Source: Alteromonas profundi (GTDB taxonomy: Bacteria > Pseudomonadota > Gammaproteobacteria > Enterobacterales > Alteromonadaceae). From it: a DNA stretch of 64,000 bases. A program made the position numbers and the translations under genes. The stretch lies in contig NZ_JAAAWN010000002.1 in the NCBI RefSeq assembly GCF_010500865.1, forward strand, positions 209,466 to 273,465. The letters are read 5' to 3'. The notes beneath the pieces are model-generated. The model saw nothing but the letters and a program-made list of their open reading frames with translations. It did no database searches and was not told the DNA's origin. This document shows, piece by piece, positions 1 to 9,159 of the stretch; position 1 is the stretch's first letter, and the number at the start of each line of letters is the position of its first letter.

Positions 1-935
1 TTATCTATACAAGTACAGTCACACGCGGCGTCAGGCGAATAGATTTTTTTAGCCTGCTTCGGGTAGTTTGTCACAATAATTGTAGCGCCAGCATTAAATA
101 GCGCCTCATAGGGTACCTTACTTAATTGACCTGAATTTTTCATTTCTGCCTCTTCAAAAGGAAACACTGATGCCACGATAGTGATCCCTTTTTGCTTAAG
201 GGTTTTCCACATTGCTGGCGGGGTGTCGGAGGCATATGAAATAGCGTGTAGCTGTTGCGGTTTAGCGCCTAATCTTTGTAATTCGGCTAGGCGAGCGCGT
301 GAATCGATAACAGTGGTTATAGTAGCGTTAGGTAAACGCGTTAACAGCTTTTCAATATCGCGATTGTTAAACAACAAAAAAACAACCTGTTTCTCAACAT
401 TGTGCGTTATTACCTTTTCAATGACACGATGAAGATCTACGCCCTTTTTAATATCCAACTGCATGATGATATTGCTAGGTAAAGAAGAAAGCAGTTCATC
501 TAATGTTACAGGGGAATATGATGTTACTTCGCCATTATCGAGCTTCAGGTAACTGCGTTTAATTTCACTCCATGAGACATCAGCGACGACACCTTTTGCA
601 GTGGTGGTTCTGTCTAACGTATCGTCGTGATGAAGGAATAACACACCCTCTTTTGATTGCGCGATATCCGTTTCTGCCATATAAATGCTGTTGCTATCAA
701 TCTGAGTAAATGCATTCAACGAATTTTCGGGTAGTTTAAGGTCTAGCCCTCCGCCCCGGTGAGCACTATATAACCCCTTTCTTTGCTCCTTTAGACAACT
801 AAATACTTCGCTCAGTGGCGAAGTGTTTTGTAGGGGCTCAGCGGTAAGAGAGAAGGGTATAATATTCATACACAACAAGATGATTATTGATAAGTGTTTT
901 TTGCATTCTGGCAAAAGAGTACGTGTATTTGTCAT
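1..935 (-). CDS. Glycerophosphodiester phosphodiesterase (3' end beyond window)
   Basis: The frame opens at an ATG at 935 and has no stop before the left edge, so the C-terminus is missing. A hydrophobic stretch at residues 15-31 looks like a signal peptide, so export is likely. The GDPD family signature is clear: HRGG at residues 59-62, PENS near 69-72, E88 and D90 (metal ligands in the family) and HHDDTLDRTT from 102, which carries the catalytic His-Asp. The family hydrolyses glycerophosphodiesters to glycerol 3-phosphate and an alcohol. An exported copy would scavenge phospholipid head-group diesters. It lies just downstream of a TonB-receptor remnant on the same strand, so the two may once have been an uptake-plus-hydrolysis pair; this is inference. 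Family assignment is firm, substrate unknown. Confidence 0.9.
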   Translation of the reverse strand, partial: MTNTRTLLPECKKHLSIIILLCMNIIPFSLTAEPLQNTSPLSEVFSCLKEQRKGLYSAHRGGGLDLKLPENSLNAFTQIDSNSIYMAETDIAQSKEGVLFLHHDDTLDRTTTAKGVVADVSWSEIKRSYLKLDNGEVTSYSPVTLDELLSSLPSNIIMQLDIKKGVDLHRVIEKVITHNVEKQVVFLLFNNRDIEKLLTRLPNATITTVIDSRARLAELQRLGAKPQQLHAISYASDTPPAMWKTLKQKGITIVASVFPFEEAEMKNSGQLSKVPYEALFNAGATIIVTNYPKQAKKIYSPDAACDCTCID

Positions 936-989
936 GACTTTCCATCAGTTTAGCGCACAGCAAATGCCGTGCGCCTTCTTGTTAGTACA

Positions 990-2492
990 TTAGTATTTAT
1001 AACGCACGCCAACGAGCACACGTCGCTCTGTATCTATACTTGATGAGAGGGCGTCAACCACGCTACTGGAATATTCCAACGCTTCATCTGTTAAGTTAGA
1101 CACTTGCATTTGTAGGCTTATTGCCGATGTTATGTTGTAATTCATTGTCATATCAAGTTGACCGTAATCCTCTTGAAAGGGAAAGTTATCTTCAGGATCA
1201 AGTCCGTCTTGAAGGAAACCATCTCGCCACGCGTAGCTAAGCTTGGCATCAAAAACACCGTTATCATAGTACAAACTGGCGTTGTAGCTTGAGGGTGACA
1301 GGTTAGGAAACGGTTGCGCCTGCGTACTGTTTTGAGTAGTAAGTTCTGCTTCTGAGTCGAGGTCAGTGTAGTTAACAGTGAATCCAAAATTTTCAAACTC
1401 TTCGCCAAGAAAGTAAAGTGACGACTGTAAAGTTAGCTCATAGCCATCTACACTGCCTTCCCCGGTATTAAAAGGTTGAGTAAATTCGACCTCCTCCATA
1501 CTCGTACCCGTCTCGTTACTTACTTCACGTGATAAAAATACACGTTCAGAGCCAACTAAACTCGAGAAGTCTTTATTGAAATAAGTTAATGCGATCAAGC
1601 CCTGTTCGTGGAAGTACCATTCAACGCCGATATCATATTGGTCCACACGGAACGGATCTAGTGATGGGTTACCTCGAGAACCTTCTAAGGTAGTGAAGTT
1701 AAACGTTTCACGTGGTGCAAGGGCTGCGAGCGATGGGCGACTTAGCGCTTTAGAGTAGGCGCCGCGCAAGAAAAGATCATCGGTGAAGTGATACTTTATA
1801 TTGATAGCAGGTAAGAAATAATGATAACTGTTACGTTCTGATACCCCATTGACGACGCCATCTACGTTTGCTGCGCCTTCTGCTGTTACATCTGTTTTTA
1901 CGTATCGTACGCCAGCGTTGATATCAATATTTCTATAAACAAAATCACCTTCTACATAAAATGCCGTGGTATCTTCACCCACACTGGACTCTGCAAGGCG
2001 ATTGCTGTCATCTGAACCAATTTTCAGGCCACTGGCAAACTGAGTATCCGCCGGGTCAAAGTTGCTATCAAGAAGATACTGGCCATTTAAAAGCGTGCTA
2101 GCTAACGCAGGAATATTAGTGAAGTAGAAGCCTTCGTTAACGCCTATATCGAAATCTGATAGTAGGGGGGAGGCACTAAAGTTAAGCATGCCGAAAAACG
2201 GCTCGGATACTTCAGAATCACGTTGGGAGTAACGTACACCAAATCTAATCTGATTTACATATTCTGAATAGTAAGAGCCCACAAAATTCAGCTCAGTGTC
2301 GAGTTGATCACTTTTGCCAGTATTGTCTGACTGATAAACATTAGCAATGGTGAACGCATCGGCTTGGTTGTAAAAGTTAGCGGCGCTAGAACTGTAACCT
2401 AAGCCTTCACTAAGGTCATAACTAAATGTTCCGCCTGATGCTAGCGCGTTAATTTGTGTAAATGGACGAGATTGAACGCGCGTTGTTATACC
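990..2492 (-). pseudogene. TonB-dependent receptor, N-terminal half missing
   Basis: The frame ending at 990 encodes an outer-membrane beta-barrel of the large TonB receptors common in Alteromonas and Caulobacter relatives: alternating aromatic strands, the segment LFLRGAYSKALSRPSLAALA, and a C-terminal strand ending RVLVGVRYKY with terminal aromatic residue. A GTG at 2282 could be taken as the start (430 aa), but the reading frame continues upstream with the same barrel character to a stop at 2493-2495, with no signal peptide and no plug domain. Such receptors usually have 800-1000 residues; about 500 remain. The break falls about 16 bp from the stop codon of the neighbouring cytochrome gene. 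The parsimonious reading is a deletion or rearrangement that removed promoter, signal peptide and plug, leaving a non-functional gene. Confidence 0.8.
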
Positions 2493-2510
2493 CTAAAAAC
2501 GGCGCTATAG

Positions 2511-3389
2511 CTACCTTGCATCAGAAATTTCGTATAAGTAATCTACCATTGCTTCGGCATGTGGCCGTGTTACGTTTAAGTCTGGCATTAGGCTTTGCGG
2601 TTTATATTGGGTGGGGTTCATGATCCACTTAACAAGGTTTTCACGTGTAGTGGGCAACGTACCCGCTATATAACGTCGGTTTACCATATTATTTAATGGT
2701 GGGCCTACGTGATAACTCGCTGAAGCAATACCATCGATGACATGGCAACTTGAACAATTATACTGTTGCAGCGCCACCCGCCCCGATATTTCCTGTCTTG
2801 CTCTTGGCTGTGAAAATCTTTTTTCTAGTGGCGTTTGAGTAACATTTGCCTCAAGGTCTCTATGGCTTTCGGTTAACTGAGCGTATTGCGCTTTCGACAG
2901 GGTAGGGAGTACTTTAATAAGTGCAACTAACTCCCATATCTCAGCTTTACTTAGTCGATATTTCCAGGCGGGCATTCCCGACATTTTTATACCGTTTTCT
3001 ATTACCCAATAGAGTTCCGCGGGTGAACGCTGGCGGGCAACACGAACAATGGCACTGGGCGGCGGCATCATTCCAAGGGAAAAAGGTTCGGGCGCCACGC
3101 CAGGGGCGCCATGACATGAAATACAGTGTCTTTGGTAATTTTCTAGCGCGGAATTTTTCCAGTCAAAGCCAGAAAGTTCCGGCACCTTTTTGTCTATGCG
3201 TGCGTCTACTGCCTGAATACGTGCATGCTCTAAGAATTTGTACACCAGCGTTGTGTGGCCGGTTAAAGCAGAAACGTTATAAACACCAAAATAAACCAAA
3301 CTAAATGCACCTGCGCTAATTAGAAGCAATACTAATGCTGCAATAGAGTAGAAACGCTTGTTGAGCTTAATAATAATCTTTTTAGTCAT
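2511..3389 (-). CDS. Membrane-anchored dihaem cytochrome c, last gene of the caa3 oxidase operon
   Basis: 292 aa. An uncleaved N-terminal hydrophobic anchor (about residues 14-36) is followed by two periplasmic class I cytochrome c domains with haem motifs CISCH (89-93) and CSSCH (212-216). Methionine-rich stretches MMPPP and SGMPAW could supply the sixth ligand of the first haem, and the LMPD segment that of the second. It begins 9 nt after the single-haem cytochrome gene. Its second domain is strikingly similar to that protein (shared GPPL-NM, YIAG-LP and REN patterns). Likely role: electron donor or relay to the caa3 oxidase encoded upstream. No terminator follows; the truncated TonB receptor starts almost immediately. 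Confidence 0.85.
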   Translation of the reverse strand: MTKKIIIKLNKRFYSIAALVLLLISAGAFSLVYFGVYNVSALTGHTTLVYKFLEHARIQAVDARIDKKVPELSGFDWKNSALENYQRHCISCHGAPGVAPEPFSLGMMPPPSAIVRVARQRSPAELYWVIENGIKMSGMPAWKYRLSKAEIWELVALIKVLPTLSKAQYAQLTESHRDLEANVTQTPLEKRFSQPRARQEISGRVALQQYNCSSCHVIDGIASASYHVGPPLNNMVNRRYIAGTLPTTRENLVKWIMNPTQYKPQSLMPDLNVTRPHAEAMVDYLYEISDAR

Positions 3390-3398
3390 GGGTATAAG

Positions 3399-3764
3399 TT
3401 ACTCTTTCCACAGATAATCCGTGATGCGTTGAGCCTCTTGCTTTGAAAGGTTAGGCGTTGGCATCGCTGTGTCGGGGTGAAACGCTTGCGGGTTGAGCAA
3501 AAATTGAATTAAATTTTCCCGCGAATTGGGTAACACGCCAGCAATATAATTTTGCGCGGCCATATTATCTAAGGGCGGCCCTACAAGGCCTTTGGCTGCA
3601 GGTAACTTAGTAAGTTGATGGCAACTACTACAGCCCTTGGTAATCATGAGTTTTTTGCCGTCTTTTTCGAACGCAGTTAGCGCACGTCCATAGCTAGGGG
3701 TAGAGGCTAAGCCTATACCGATTAAGGCGATGAATACTGCCTTTGAAATATTCTTATTGTTCAT
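3399..3764 (-). CDS. Small periplasmic single-haem cytochrome c
   Basis: 121 aa with a signal peptide (hydrophobic residues 9-21, cleavage probably near the ASTPSYG segment) and one haem motif CSSCH at 45-49. A C-terminal methionine in AMPTPNL is the probable axial ligand. It is a compact class I cytochrome c and almost a duplicate of the second haem domain of the neighbouring dihaem protein. It sits between the CtaG-type assembly gene and the dihaem cytochrome in one run of minus-strand genes, so a role as soluble electron carrier to the caa3 oxidase is the natural inference. Confidence 0.85.
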   Translation of the reverse strand: MNNKNISKAVFIALIGIGLASTPSYGRALTAFEKDGKKLMITKGCSSCHQLTKLPAAKGLVGPPLDNMAAQNYIAGVLPNSRENLIQFLLNPQAFHPDTAMPTPNLSKQEAQRITDYLWKE

Positions 3765-3830
3765 TTCACGGCTCCTTTAACGGTTACCTTGATTAACCGT
3801 GGCATAGTAGCAGTGGGGTATGTTTGGCCC

Positions 3831-4742
3831 TTACTCATCGCTTACCCCCTCACGCATTCCACTTCTCTCAGTTGTTGACTGTAATAACCGCGCTAAGGTA
3901 ACAAGCGCAGCAAGGATGAAAATAATACCGGCAGGCATCCACATAATAAGTCCACCTAATTGCTGATCTTCAATAGGAGATAGCCCCCACTGCTGAGTAG
4001 TGTGAGCATAGGGGCTATACCAAATTGAGGGTGAAAATGTCAGCAAAGCCCCTAATAAGCTTGCGTGTATACCCGTGGTAAAGAGTGAAATAACTGCCGA
4101 CATGGAATTTGACTTATCAAGTCTGAATATGGAATACCAAAAGACCCAAGCAATCAGTAGGAACGTTGCATGTTGTAGGCTGTGAACCCAAGAGTTAGTT
4201 AAGCTGGCGTTTAATAAAAAGGGCAGATGCCACAACCAAAGGCCGAAAAAATGTATCAGCCAACCCCACAATGGGCTGGCTAATTTTCGGTAGAACCCGA
4301 GCATACGAGACGAACGCCCGGTAAAAGCGTGAATAATAGGCGTGATAAACCCTTGCCCACCTAGCAATATGGTTTGTTCTGGCCGGGATAAAACCAACAA
4401 AGGTGCCGCAATCATCATAAGCATTTCATGCTGCACCATGTGGACTGAAAAAAGCTGCTCTCCGATAGTATCGATAGGTGAGACTAGCGCGATGGCAAGG
4501 GTTAGCCAGCCCCCCCAAAACCAACGCGTTTGTCGACGGTACTGCTGCTGTTTTGATACTAAACGCTTACCTATTTTTCGACTGCCCCGAAAATAGCAGA
4601 TGGCAATAATCAGCAATAACAACGCAGATACGGGATCGATCGCTAGAAAGCCGTATTGTGAAGATAAAGGCATGTTAACTACGTGGGCAAAAGCGCTATA
4701 GGGCACCACTGTTAACAACAAACATACTAACCTAATTGTCAT
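3831..4742 (-). CDS. ctaG: CtaG-type (Caa3_CtaG) cytochrome c oxidase assembly protein
   Basis: 303 aa polytopic membrane protein with about seven hydrophobic segments. It carries the histidine-rich landmarks of the Caa3_CtaG family: HMVQHEMLMM near residue 100, LWLWHLPFLLN near 170 and a WVHSLQHATFL segment. Members of this family are needed for active caa3 oxidase, probably in copper delivery; they are unrelated to Cox11 despite the shared symbol. The gene starts 2 nt after the preceding gene's stop with a strong AGGAGG ribosome site. It ends with a charged cytoplasmic tail. The cluster shows no Cox11 and no haem A synthase, which must be encoded elsewhere. Confidence 0.87.
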   Translation of the reverse strand: MTIRLVCLLLTVVPYSAFAHVVNMPLSSQYGFLAIDPVSALLLLIIAICYFRGSRKIGKRLVSKQQQYRRQTRWFWGGWLTLAIALVSPIDTIGEQLFSVHMVQHEMLMMIAAPLLVLSRPEQTILLGGQGFITPIIHAFTGRSSRMLGFYRKLASPLWGWLIHFFGLWLWHLPFLLNASLTNSWVHSLQHATFLLIAWVFWYSIFRLDKSNSMSAVISLFTTGIHASLLGALLTFSPSIWYSPYAHTTQQWGLSPIEDQQLGGLIMWMPAGIIFILAALVTLARLLQSTTERSGMREGVSDE

Positions 4743-4744
4743 AA

Positions 4745-5128
4745 CTAACCTCCTGCACTGCTACACGCTGCAAGGAGTAAGCTTGGTAAGCCTTGCATCA
4801 CAATTGTTACGGCAAGAAAGCCGCTCATTAAACATGCGCCCGCGGCCATAAAAATTTGACGAGATTGATCGCTTTTATGTTGCTTAAGGCCACGATAGTA
4901 AAGGAGAGCATAGAACAAGTTGATCAGTGCGGTGGCTAAACACGCCACAGTAATCAATCCCACAATCCACTGCACAGTTTGCTCGCTAAACGCGTGGGGT
5001 CGGGCGCAGTACCATTCTACTAACGCATAGCTTATAAATAGCTGTACTGCCCACGCCGCAATAGCCACAAACCAAAATCGCCATAGGTAACCAGAACCCG
5101 TTTTGTTAACAGAAACATGTTTCGTCAT
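4745..5128 (-). CDS. Small three-helix membrane protein of the oxidase operon
   Basis: 127 aa with three predicted membrane helices (about residues 15-37, 51-74 and 89-115) and a basic N-terminus. No catalytic motif is visible and I do not recognise a named family. It starts 3 nt after the subunit III stop and ends 2 nt before the CtaG-type gene, so it is translationally embedded in the oxidase operon. Short membrane proteins in this place are often subunit IV-like or assembly components. That role is inference from position only. Confidence 0.7.
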   Translation of the reverse strand: MTKHVSVNKTGSGYLWRFWFVAIAAWAVQLFISYALVEWYCARPHAFSEQTVQWIVGLITVACLATALINLFYALLYYRGLKQHKSDQSRQIFMAAGACLMSGFLAVTIVMQGLPSLLLAACSSAGG

Positions 5129-5131
5129 TAT

Positions 5132-5761
5132 TTATAACCTAGGGAAGAAATAGAGCACTAAATAAAACGGCAACCATGCAAACGCGACAAAATTCCAATA
5201 CATGGTATCGACCACCACGCCAATTTGTCGTTGCTTGGTGTAAAAACCCGCCATACCGAAACAACCAATGGCGGCTGTTCCGATAGCTGCCGACACGATA
5301 TGGATAAAGTGGAAACCTGAGATGGTCCATAATAAAGACCCATAGACATGTTCATCCCAGCGCATATCAAAGTTGTCGAACTGTAGCCAGCGTATCCAAA
5401 GTACTGACGACGCCATAATGACAGAAGCGAAGGTATAGATGACAAAGTGCCAAGATTGGTTTTTCTCAATTGATTTGCCTGCAAGATACATAGTCACGCA
5501 ACTAAACAACATTAAAAGCATGGACCAGGTAGGTATAAGCAAGGGGGGAGCCGGGATATCTGCAGGAGGCCATTGGCCATGTTGCATATACAAATACAGA
5601 TAGGTAACGGTAAATGCGGAAACCACACTCAGTTCAATTAAAATCAACCCAATTATTCCCCACCAAATTGGCGCATTGTGGCCATTTAAATGGCGCGAAT
5701 AATTAGATACGTCCACATCTTCATAGGCGGTTTTACGTTCATTATTCCTCGGTGAGCGCAT
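5132..5761 (-). CDS. ctaE: Cytochrome c oxidase subunit III
   Basis: 209 aa from the ATG at 5761, which shares its A with the TAA stop of subunit I (TAATG) and has an AAGGGGG ribosome site inside the subunit I gene. A longer frame to 5836 exists, but its extra Arg/Ala-rich residues look like out-of-frame subunit I sequence. Five hydrophobic helices follow. Family landmarks include GSLLWTISGFHFIHI near the fourth helix and the C-terminal DTMYWNFVAFAWLPFYLVLYF. Subunit III stabilises the catalytic core. Order II-I-III is standard. Confidence 0.92.
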   Translation of the reverse strand: MRSPRNNERKTAYEDVDVSNYSRHLNGHNAPIWWGIIGLILIELSVVSAFTVTYLYLYMQHGQWPPADIPAPPLLIPTWSMLLMLFSCVTMYLAGKSIEKNQSWHFVIYTFASVIMASSVLWIRWLQFDNFDMRWDEHVYGSLLWTISGFHFIHIVSAAIGTAAIGCFGMAGFYTKQRQIGVVVDTMYWNFVAFAWLPFYLVLYFFPRL

Positions 5762-7701
5762 TACTGTAGCCCCCTTACTGGATGTCCGTCTTCGGGCGGC
5801 TGCTCGTGCAACCAAGGACGCGCCGGCCATAGCCAACCAACAATTGCAAAAAAGCTTAAAAAGAAACCAACCACAAATAAGATAGGTTTAAACATAAAGC
5901 CTAAAAAGCCAAACCCCACGGTGAGTGCAAGAATGAACGGCCAGTAGGTGGGAGTAGGCATAATACATACCCCTTGAGGCTTAGCATCAAGAAGGGTCGT
6001 GATAATGATTTCCCGTCTATCTGCGCGGATCCCCGTTACTTTTTGCAATGGCGCTTTTTGCCAAAGCGGTGTGCGGCTGTTGATAACCGGAAGATGTCTA
6101 AAATTAAAGTTACGAGGGGGCGATTCTGCCCACCATTCCAGGGTATCGGCATGCCAGGGGTTATTCCCAGCCGATCTAGATTGATAAGGGCTTATCAATG
6201 CATTGATAAAAGTGAGTAGGAAACCAAAGGCCATTAAAAAGGCGGCGCAGGTGACAAAGAAATTAATTTCACCCCAACCCATATTATGTAAATAGGTATA
6301 AACCCGTCTGGGCATGCCATCGAGCCCTAATTGATGCATCGGGAAAAACGTTAAATTTAACCCAATGAATATAAGCCAAAAGCTCCAACGCCCCAGCCGT
6401 TCACTGAGCATAGAACCTGTCATTTTCGGGTACCAATAATACAGTCCCGCAAAAAAGGGCAATACGGCGCCACCAATTAATACGTAGTGCAAGTGCGCCA
6501 CCACAAAGTAGCTATCGTGGGCTTGCATATCAAATGGGATAGAGGCGGCCATTACACCCGTTAAACCGCCAATTACGAACACTGCAAAAAAGCCCATTAT
6601 AAATAGCATGGGTGTGTTGAATTTGATTTTCGCGCCCCATAGCGTGGCTATCCAGCAGAAAATTTGTACGCCACTGGGGATCGCTATCATAGCGCTGGCC
6701 GCGGTAAAAAAGCTCAACCCAAGATGGGGTAAACCTGTAGTAAACATATGGTGTACCCACAAGCCGAATGACACGAAGCCGATAGTTACCATAGAAAGCA
6801 CAACGGCGGTGTAACCAAATACTTCACGCTGGCAGAAGGTGGAAATAACCGTAGACACAATACCAAGGGCAGGTACCACAATAATGTACACTTCAGGGTG
6901 TCCGAAAAACCAAAACAAGTGTTGCCATAGCAGGGGATCACCGCCACCAGCGGCAACGAAAAACTGGGTTTCGAACGTGCGATCTAGGGCAAGCAGTACG
7001 CTTCCTACCATGACCGTGGGCATGGCAAAAACGATCATAAAAGACATAACTAAAATGGACCATACAAAGATAGGCATTCGATCTAATGTCATCCCCGGTG
7101 CGCGTTGCTTAAGTATGGTTACAATTAACTCAACCGCAGCGGTAAGCGCCGAAATTTCGATGAACGTGATCATGGTGGTCCAAAAGCTCACCCCTTGTCC
7201 GGGTGAATAGTCGATACCCGCCAACGGGACATAGCTAAACCATCCCGTGTCAGGGGCCATTCCTAAAAACAGCGCTATATAAAGGGTGATCCCCGCTATT
7301 AGGTAAACATAGTAACCAAAGGCATTTAGCCGTGGAAATGACATGTCCCGGGTACCTAGCATCAAGGGAACCAAATAAATGCCCAAACCTTCCATCGCGG
7401 GAACTGCGAAGAAAAACATCATCGTGGTACCATGCATGGTCATTATTTGGTGGTAAAAGTCAGCCCCCATGAGGGTATTTTCTGGCTGTACTAATTGTAA
7501 GCGCATTAGTAGCGCTAACAGGCCACCTAGGGCAAAAAAGATTAAGGAGGTAACTACAAAGCGAAAGCCAATTTGCCGTTGGTTAACATGGGTAAACCAC
7601 CCAAAGAAACCGGGAGGGGACAACCAGGTTTTATCCAATATAGGTTCTGAACCTTCTTGGTCATCAAACATAGCTTGTTCAGTTTGTGAATGGTTTTTCA
7701 A
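5761..7701 (-). CDS. ctaD: Cytochrome c oxidase subunit I
   Basis: 646 aa haem-copper oxidase catalytic subunit. All metal ligands are present: H90 (low-spin haem), the Cu-B set H268 with its cross-linked Y272 in GHPEVY, H317 and H318 in WVHHMF, and H403 and H405 in VAHLHYV for the high-spin and low-spin haems. K358 lies in the expected K-channel helix, and the Y272 ligand marks it as A-type. It reduces oxygen to water with proton pumping in the inner membrane. The protein is longer than the usual 530-560 residues: after about residue 550 it has a soluble linker, two more hydrophobic helices and the tail RPWLHEQPPEDGHPV, a known arrangement in caa3-type subunit I. Confidence 0.96.
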   Translation of the reverse strand: MKNHSQTEQAMFDDQEGSEPILDKTWLSPPGFFGWFTHVNQRQIGFRFVVTSLIFFALGGLLALLMRLQLVQPENTLMGADFYHQIMTMHGTTMMFFFAVPAMEGLGIYLVPLMLGTRDMSFPRLNAFGYYVYLIAGITLYIALFLGMAPDTGWFSYVPLAGIDYSPGQGVSFWTTMITFIEISALTAAVELIVTILKQRAPGMTLDRMPIFVWSILVMSFMIVFAMPTVMVGSVLLALDRTFETQFFVAAGGGDPLLWQHLFWFFGHPEVYIIVVPALGIVSTVISTFCQREVFGYTAVVLSMVTIGFVSFGLWVHHMFTTGLPHLGLSFFTAASAMIAIPSGVQIFCWIATLWGAKIKFNTPMLFIMGFFAVFVIGGLTGVMAASIPFDMQAHDSYFVVAHLHYVLIGGAVLPFFAGLYYWYPKMTGSMLSERLGRWSFWLIFIGLNLTFFPMHQLGLDGMPRRVYTYLHNMGWGEINFFVTCAAFLMAFGFLLTFINALISPYQSRSAGNNPWHADTLEWWAESPPRNFNFRHLPVINSRTPLWQKAPLQKVTGIRADRREIIITTLLDAKPQGVCIMPTPTYWPFILALTVGFGFLGFMFKPILFVVGFFLSFFAIVGWLWPARPWLHEQPPEDGHPVRGLQ

Positions 7702-7769
7702 GCCTAATTCCTTTTTATCTTGGGTTCATACACACGACTTAGTGGTTTGTCTTTTCTGCTTCAGTTCGG

Positions 7770-8789
7770 TCATTGAAGACTTTGCAAATAATCGAGCAGG
7801 TTAGAAAGCTGCTTTGGACTTAACTGTGCCATGGGCATTTTCGCACCGGGCTTTATCCCGTTAGGATCGGCAACCCAGCCGCCTAAATGGGCCCGACTAT
7901 TTTTTCTCGTTACCGAGGCGATTGATTGTCGAGATGCAAGGTGCGTTAAATCAGGCCCGGCTGTACCCCTTGCTTCTGTACCTCTAATGGTATGGCACTG
8001 TTGGCAGCCCGATTCAAAAAACACCTGTTGTCCTGCTAACGTTTTACTATCAGAGGGTGAAGGTGCGGGGGCTTGTTGGTTTGCCAACCAAGCGTCAAAT
8101 TTGGCTTTAGGTTCAGATACGACCAAAAAGCCCATTAGCGCATGCTGCAACCCACAAAACTCGGCGCACTGTCCACGAAACGCTCCCGGCCCATCCACCT
8201 GAAACCAACTGGTATTGGTGCGCCCCGGAATTAAGTCAGTTTTACCGTGTAATTGAGGTACCCAGAAGCTGTGAATAACATCACCACTTTCTAAATAAAG
8301 CATGACCGGCCGGTCTACCGGTACATGTAGCTCGTTAGCGGTGGTAGCGATGGTATTGCCGTTGTCATCAAGATATTCTATTTGCCACCACCACATCCAT
8401 CCAGTAACGCGCACTTCAAGGGCGTTGTCAGGGGACTGTTGTGATAAAGAACGGCCTAAAAACAAACTACCTCCCACCAAACATATAACGGTGATAAGAG
8501 GCACTGCGATACCCGCAATGATGACTAAATTTCGACTGGCTAAGTAGCTTAATTGAGAGGGGTTGTTCGATTTTCCGCGCCATAGTCCCCATGCCAAGAG
8601 GATCATTACCGCAACAAACACAATAAGCGCCACCCAAAACATGCTCCACCAAATATAGCTGATACCTCGCGCTTGGTCGCTGGCGGGCTGGATGGCCGAC
8701 TGGCTTTGGGCATACGCCATAGGAAAGTTGACTGTTAACAGCATTCCTATGTAAATGGCTTTATCACGAAGTTTTATCCCTAAATTCAT
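7770..8789 (-). CDS. ctaC: Cytochrome c oxidase subunit II with fused cytochrome c (caa3 type)
   Basis: 339 aa. After a signal sequence come two membrane helices (about 45-68 and 87-110) and a cupredoxin domain. This has the aromatic electron-entry patch WMWWW (131-135) and the Cu-A ligands H173, C208, E210, C212, H216 and M219. A proline-rich linker leads to a cytochrome c domain with CQQCH (262-266) and a KMPM methionine pair at 318-320. The fusion defines the operon as caa3, which takes electrons from cytochrome c. It is the first gene of the operon. The ribosome site upstream is modest (TAGG), and a 17-bp palindrome lies about 40 bp upstream of the start. Confidence 0.96.
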   Translation of the reverse strand: MNLGIKLRDKAIYIGMLLTVNFPMAYAQSQSAIQPASDQARGISYIWWSMFWVALIVFVAVMILLAWGLWRGKSNNPSQLSYLASRNLVIIAGIAVPLITVICLVGGSLFLGRSLSQQSPDNALEVRVTGWMWWWQIEYLDDNGNTIATTANELHVPVDRPVMLYLESGDVIHSFWVPQLHGKTDLIPGRTNTSWFQVDGPGAFRGQCAEFCGLQHALMGFLVVSEPKAKFDAWLANQQAPAPSPSDSKTLAGQQVFFESGCQQCHTIRGTEARGTAGPDLTHLASRQSIASVTRKNSRAHLGGWVADPNGIKPGAKMPMAQLSPKQLSNLLDYLQSLQ

Positions 8790-9159
8790 GTTTACTAACC
8801 TATTTCCATTGGGGGCTCTATCCTAGTTTGATACCACATTGGTATCTTGTCTTAGTGTTTTCGATTCGTCGTTCTGACCCTACGCCACGTAAATTCGCGT
8901 TATACGCTTCGGTAAAACTTACCCAAGCGCCTTGTAATAATTACCCACGTTACCTTCAATACCTGTGTATAGCGCTGGGCTTGGCTTCGCAATCTGCACG
9001 CTGCATGATTCTCGCCAAATATTACGGTGTTACGAAATTTTTCTGTATTTCACAGGGGCGTAAGGCTGGATAGGCGCAAAGAGATAGCGCAACTGGCAGA
9101 GTAACTGCAAGCACTGATAGAACTACAGTTCTATTTTGGCATGTCGCGGGAATTTCGTA
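8790..9159. other. Divergent intergenic region between the oxidase operon and the SDR-VKOR gene
   Basis: No gene with a credible ribosome site is seen. Besides the palindrome at 8830-8846, the stretch presumably holds promoters in both directions; I could not assign -35/-10 pairs with confidence. Confidence 0.5.
8830..8846. promoter_or_regulatory. 17-bp palindrome upstream of the caa3 operon
   Basis: GATACCA-CAT-TGGTATC is a perfect inverted repeat with 7-bp arms and a 3-bp centre, 41-57 bp upstream of the subunit II start. Size and place fit a dimeric regulator's operator. I do not recognise the motif. Confidence 0.45.

Noticed and set aside
8828..9073. 81-codon plus-strand frame upstream of the SDR-VKOR gene
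   Set aside because: No ribosome site, no family resemblance, and it spans the likely promoter region and palindrome.
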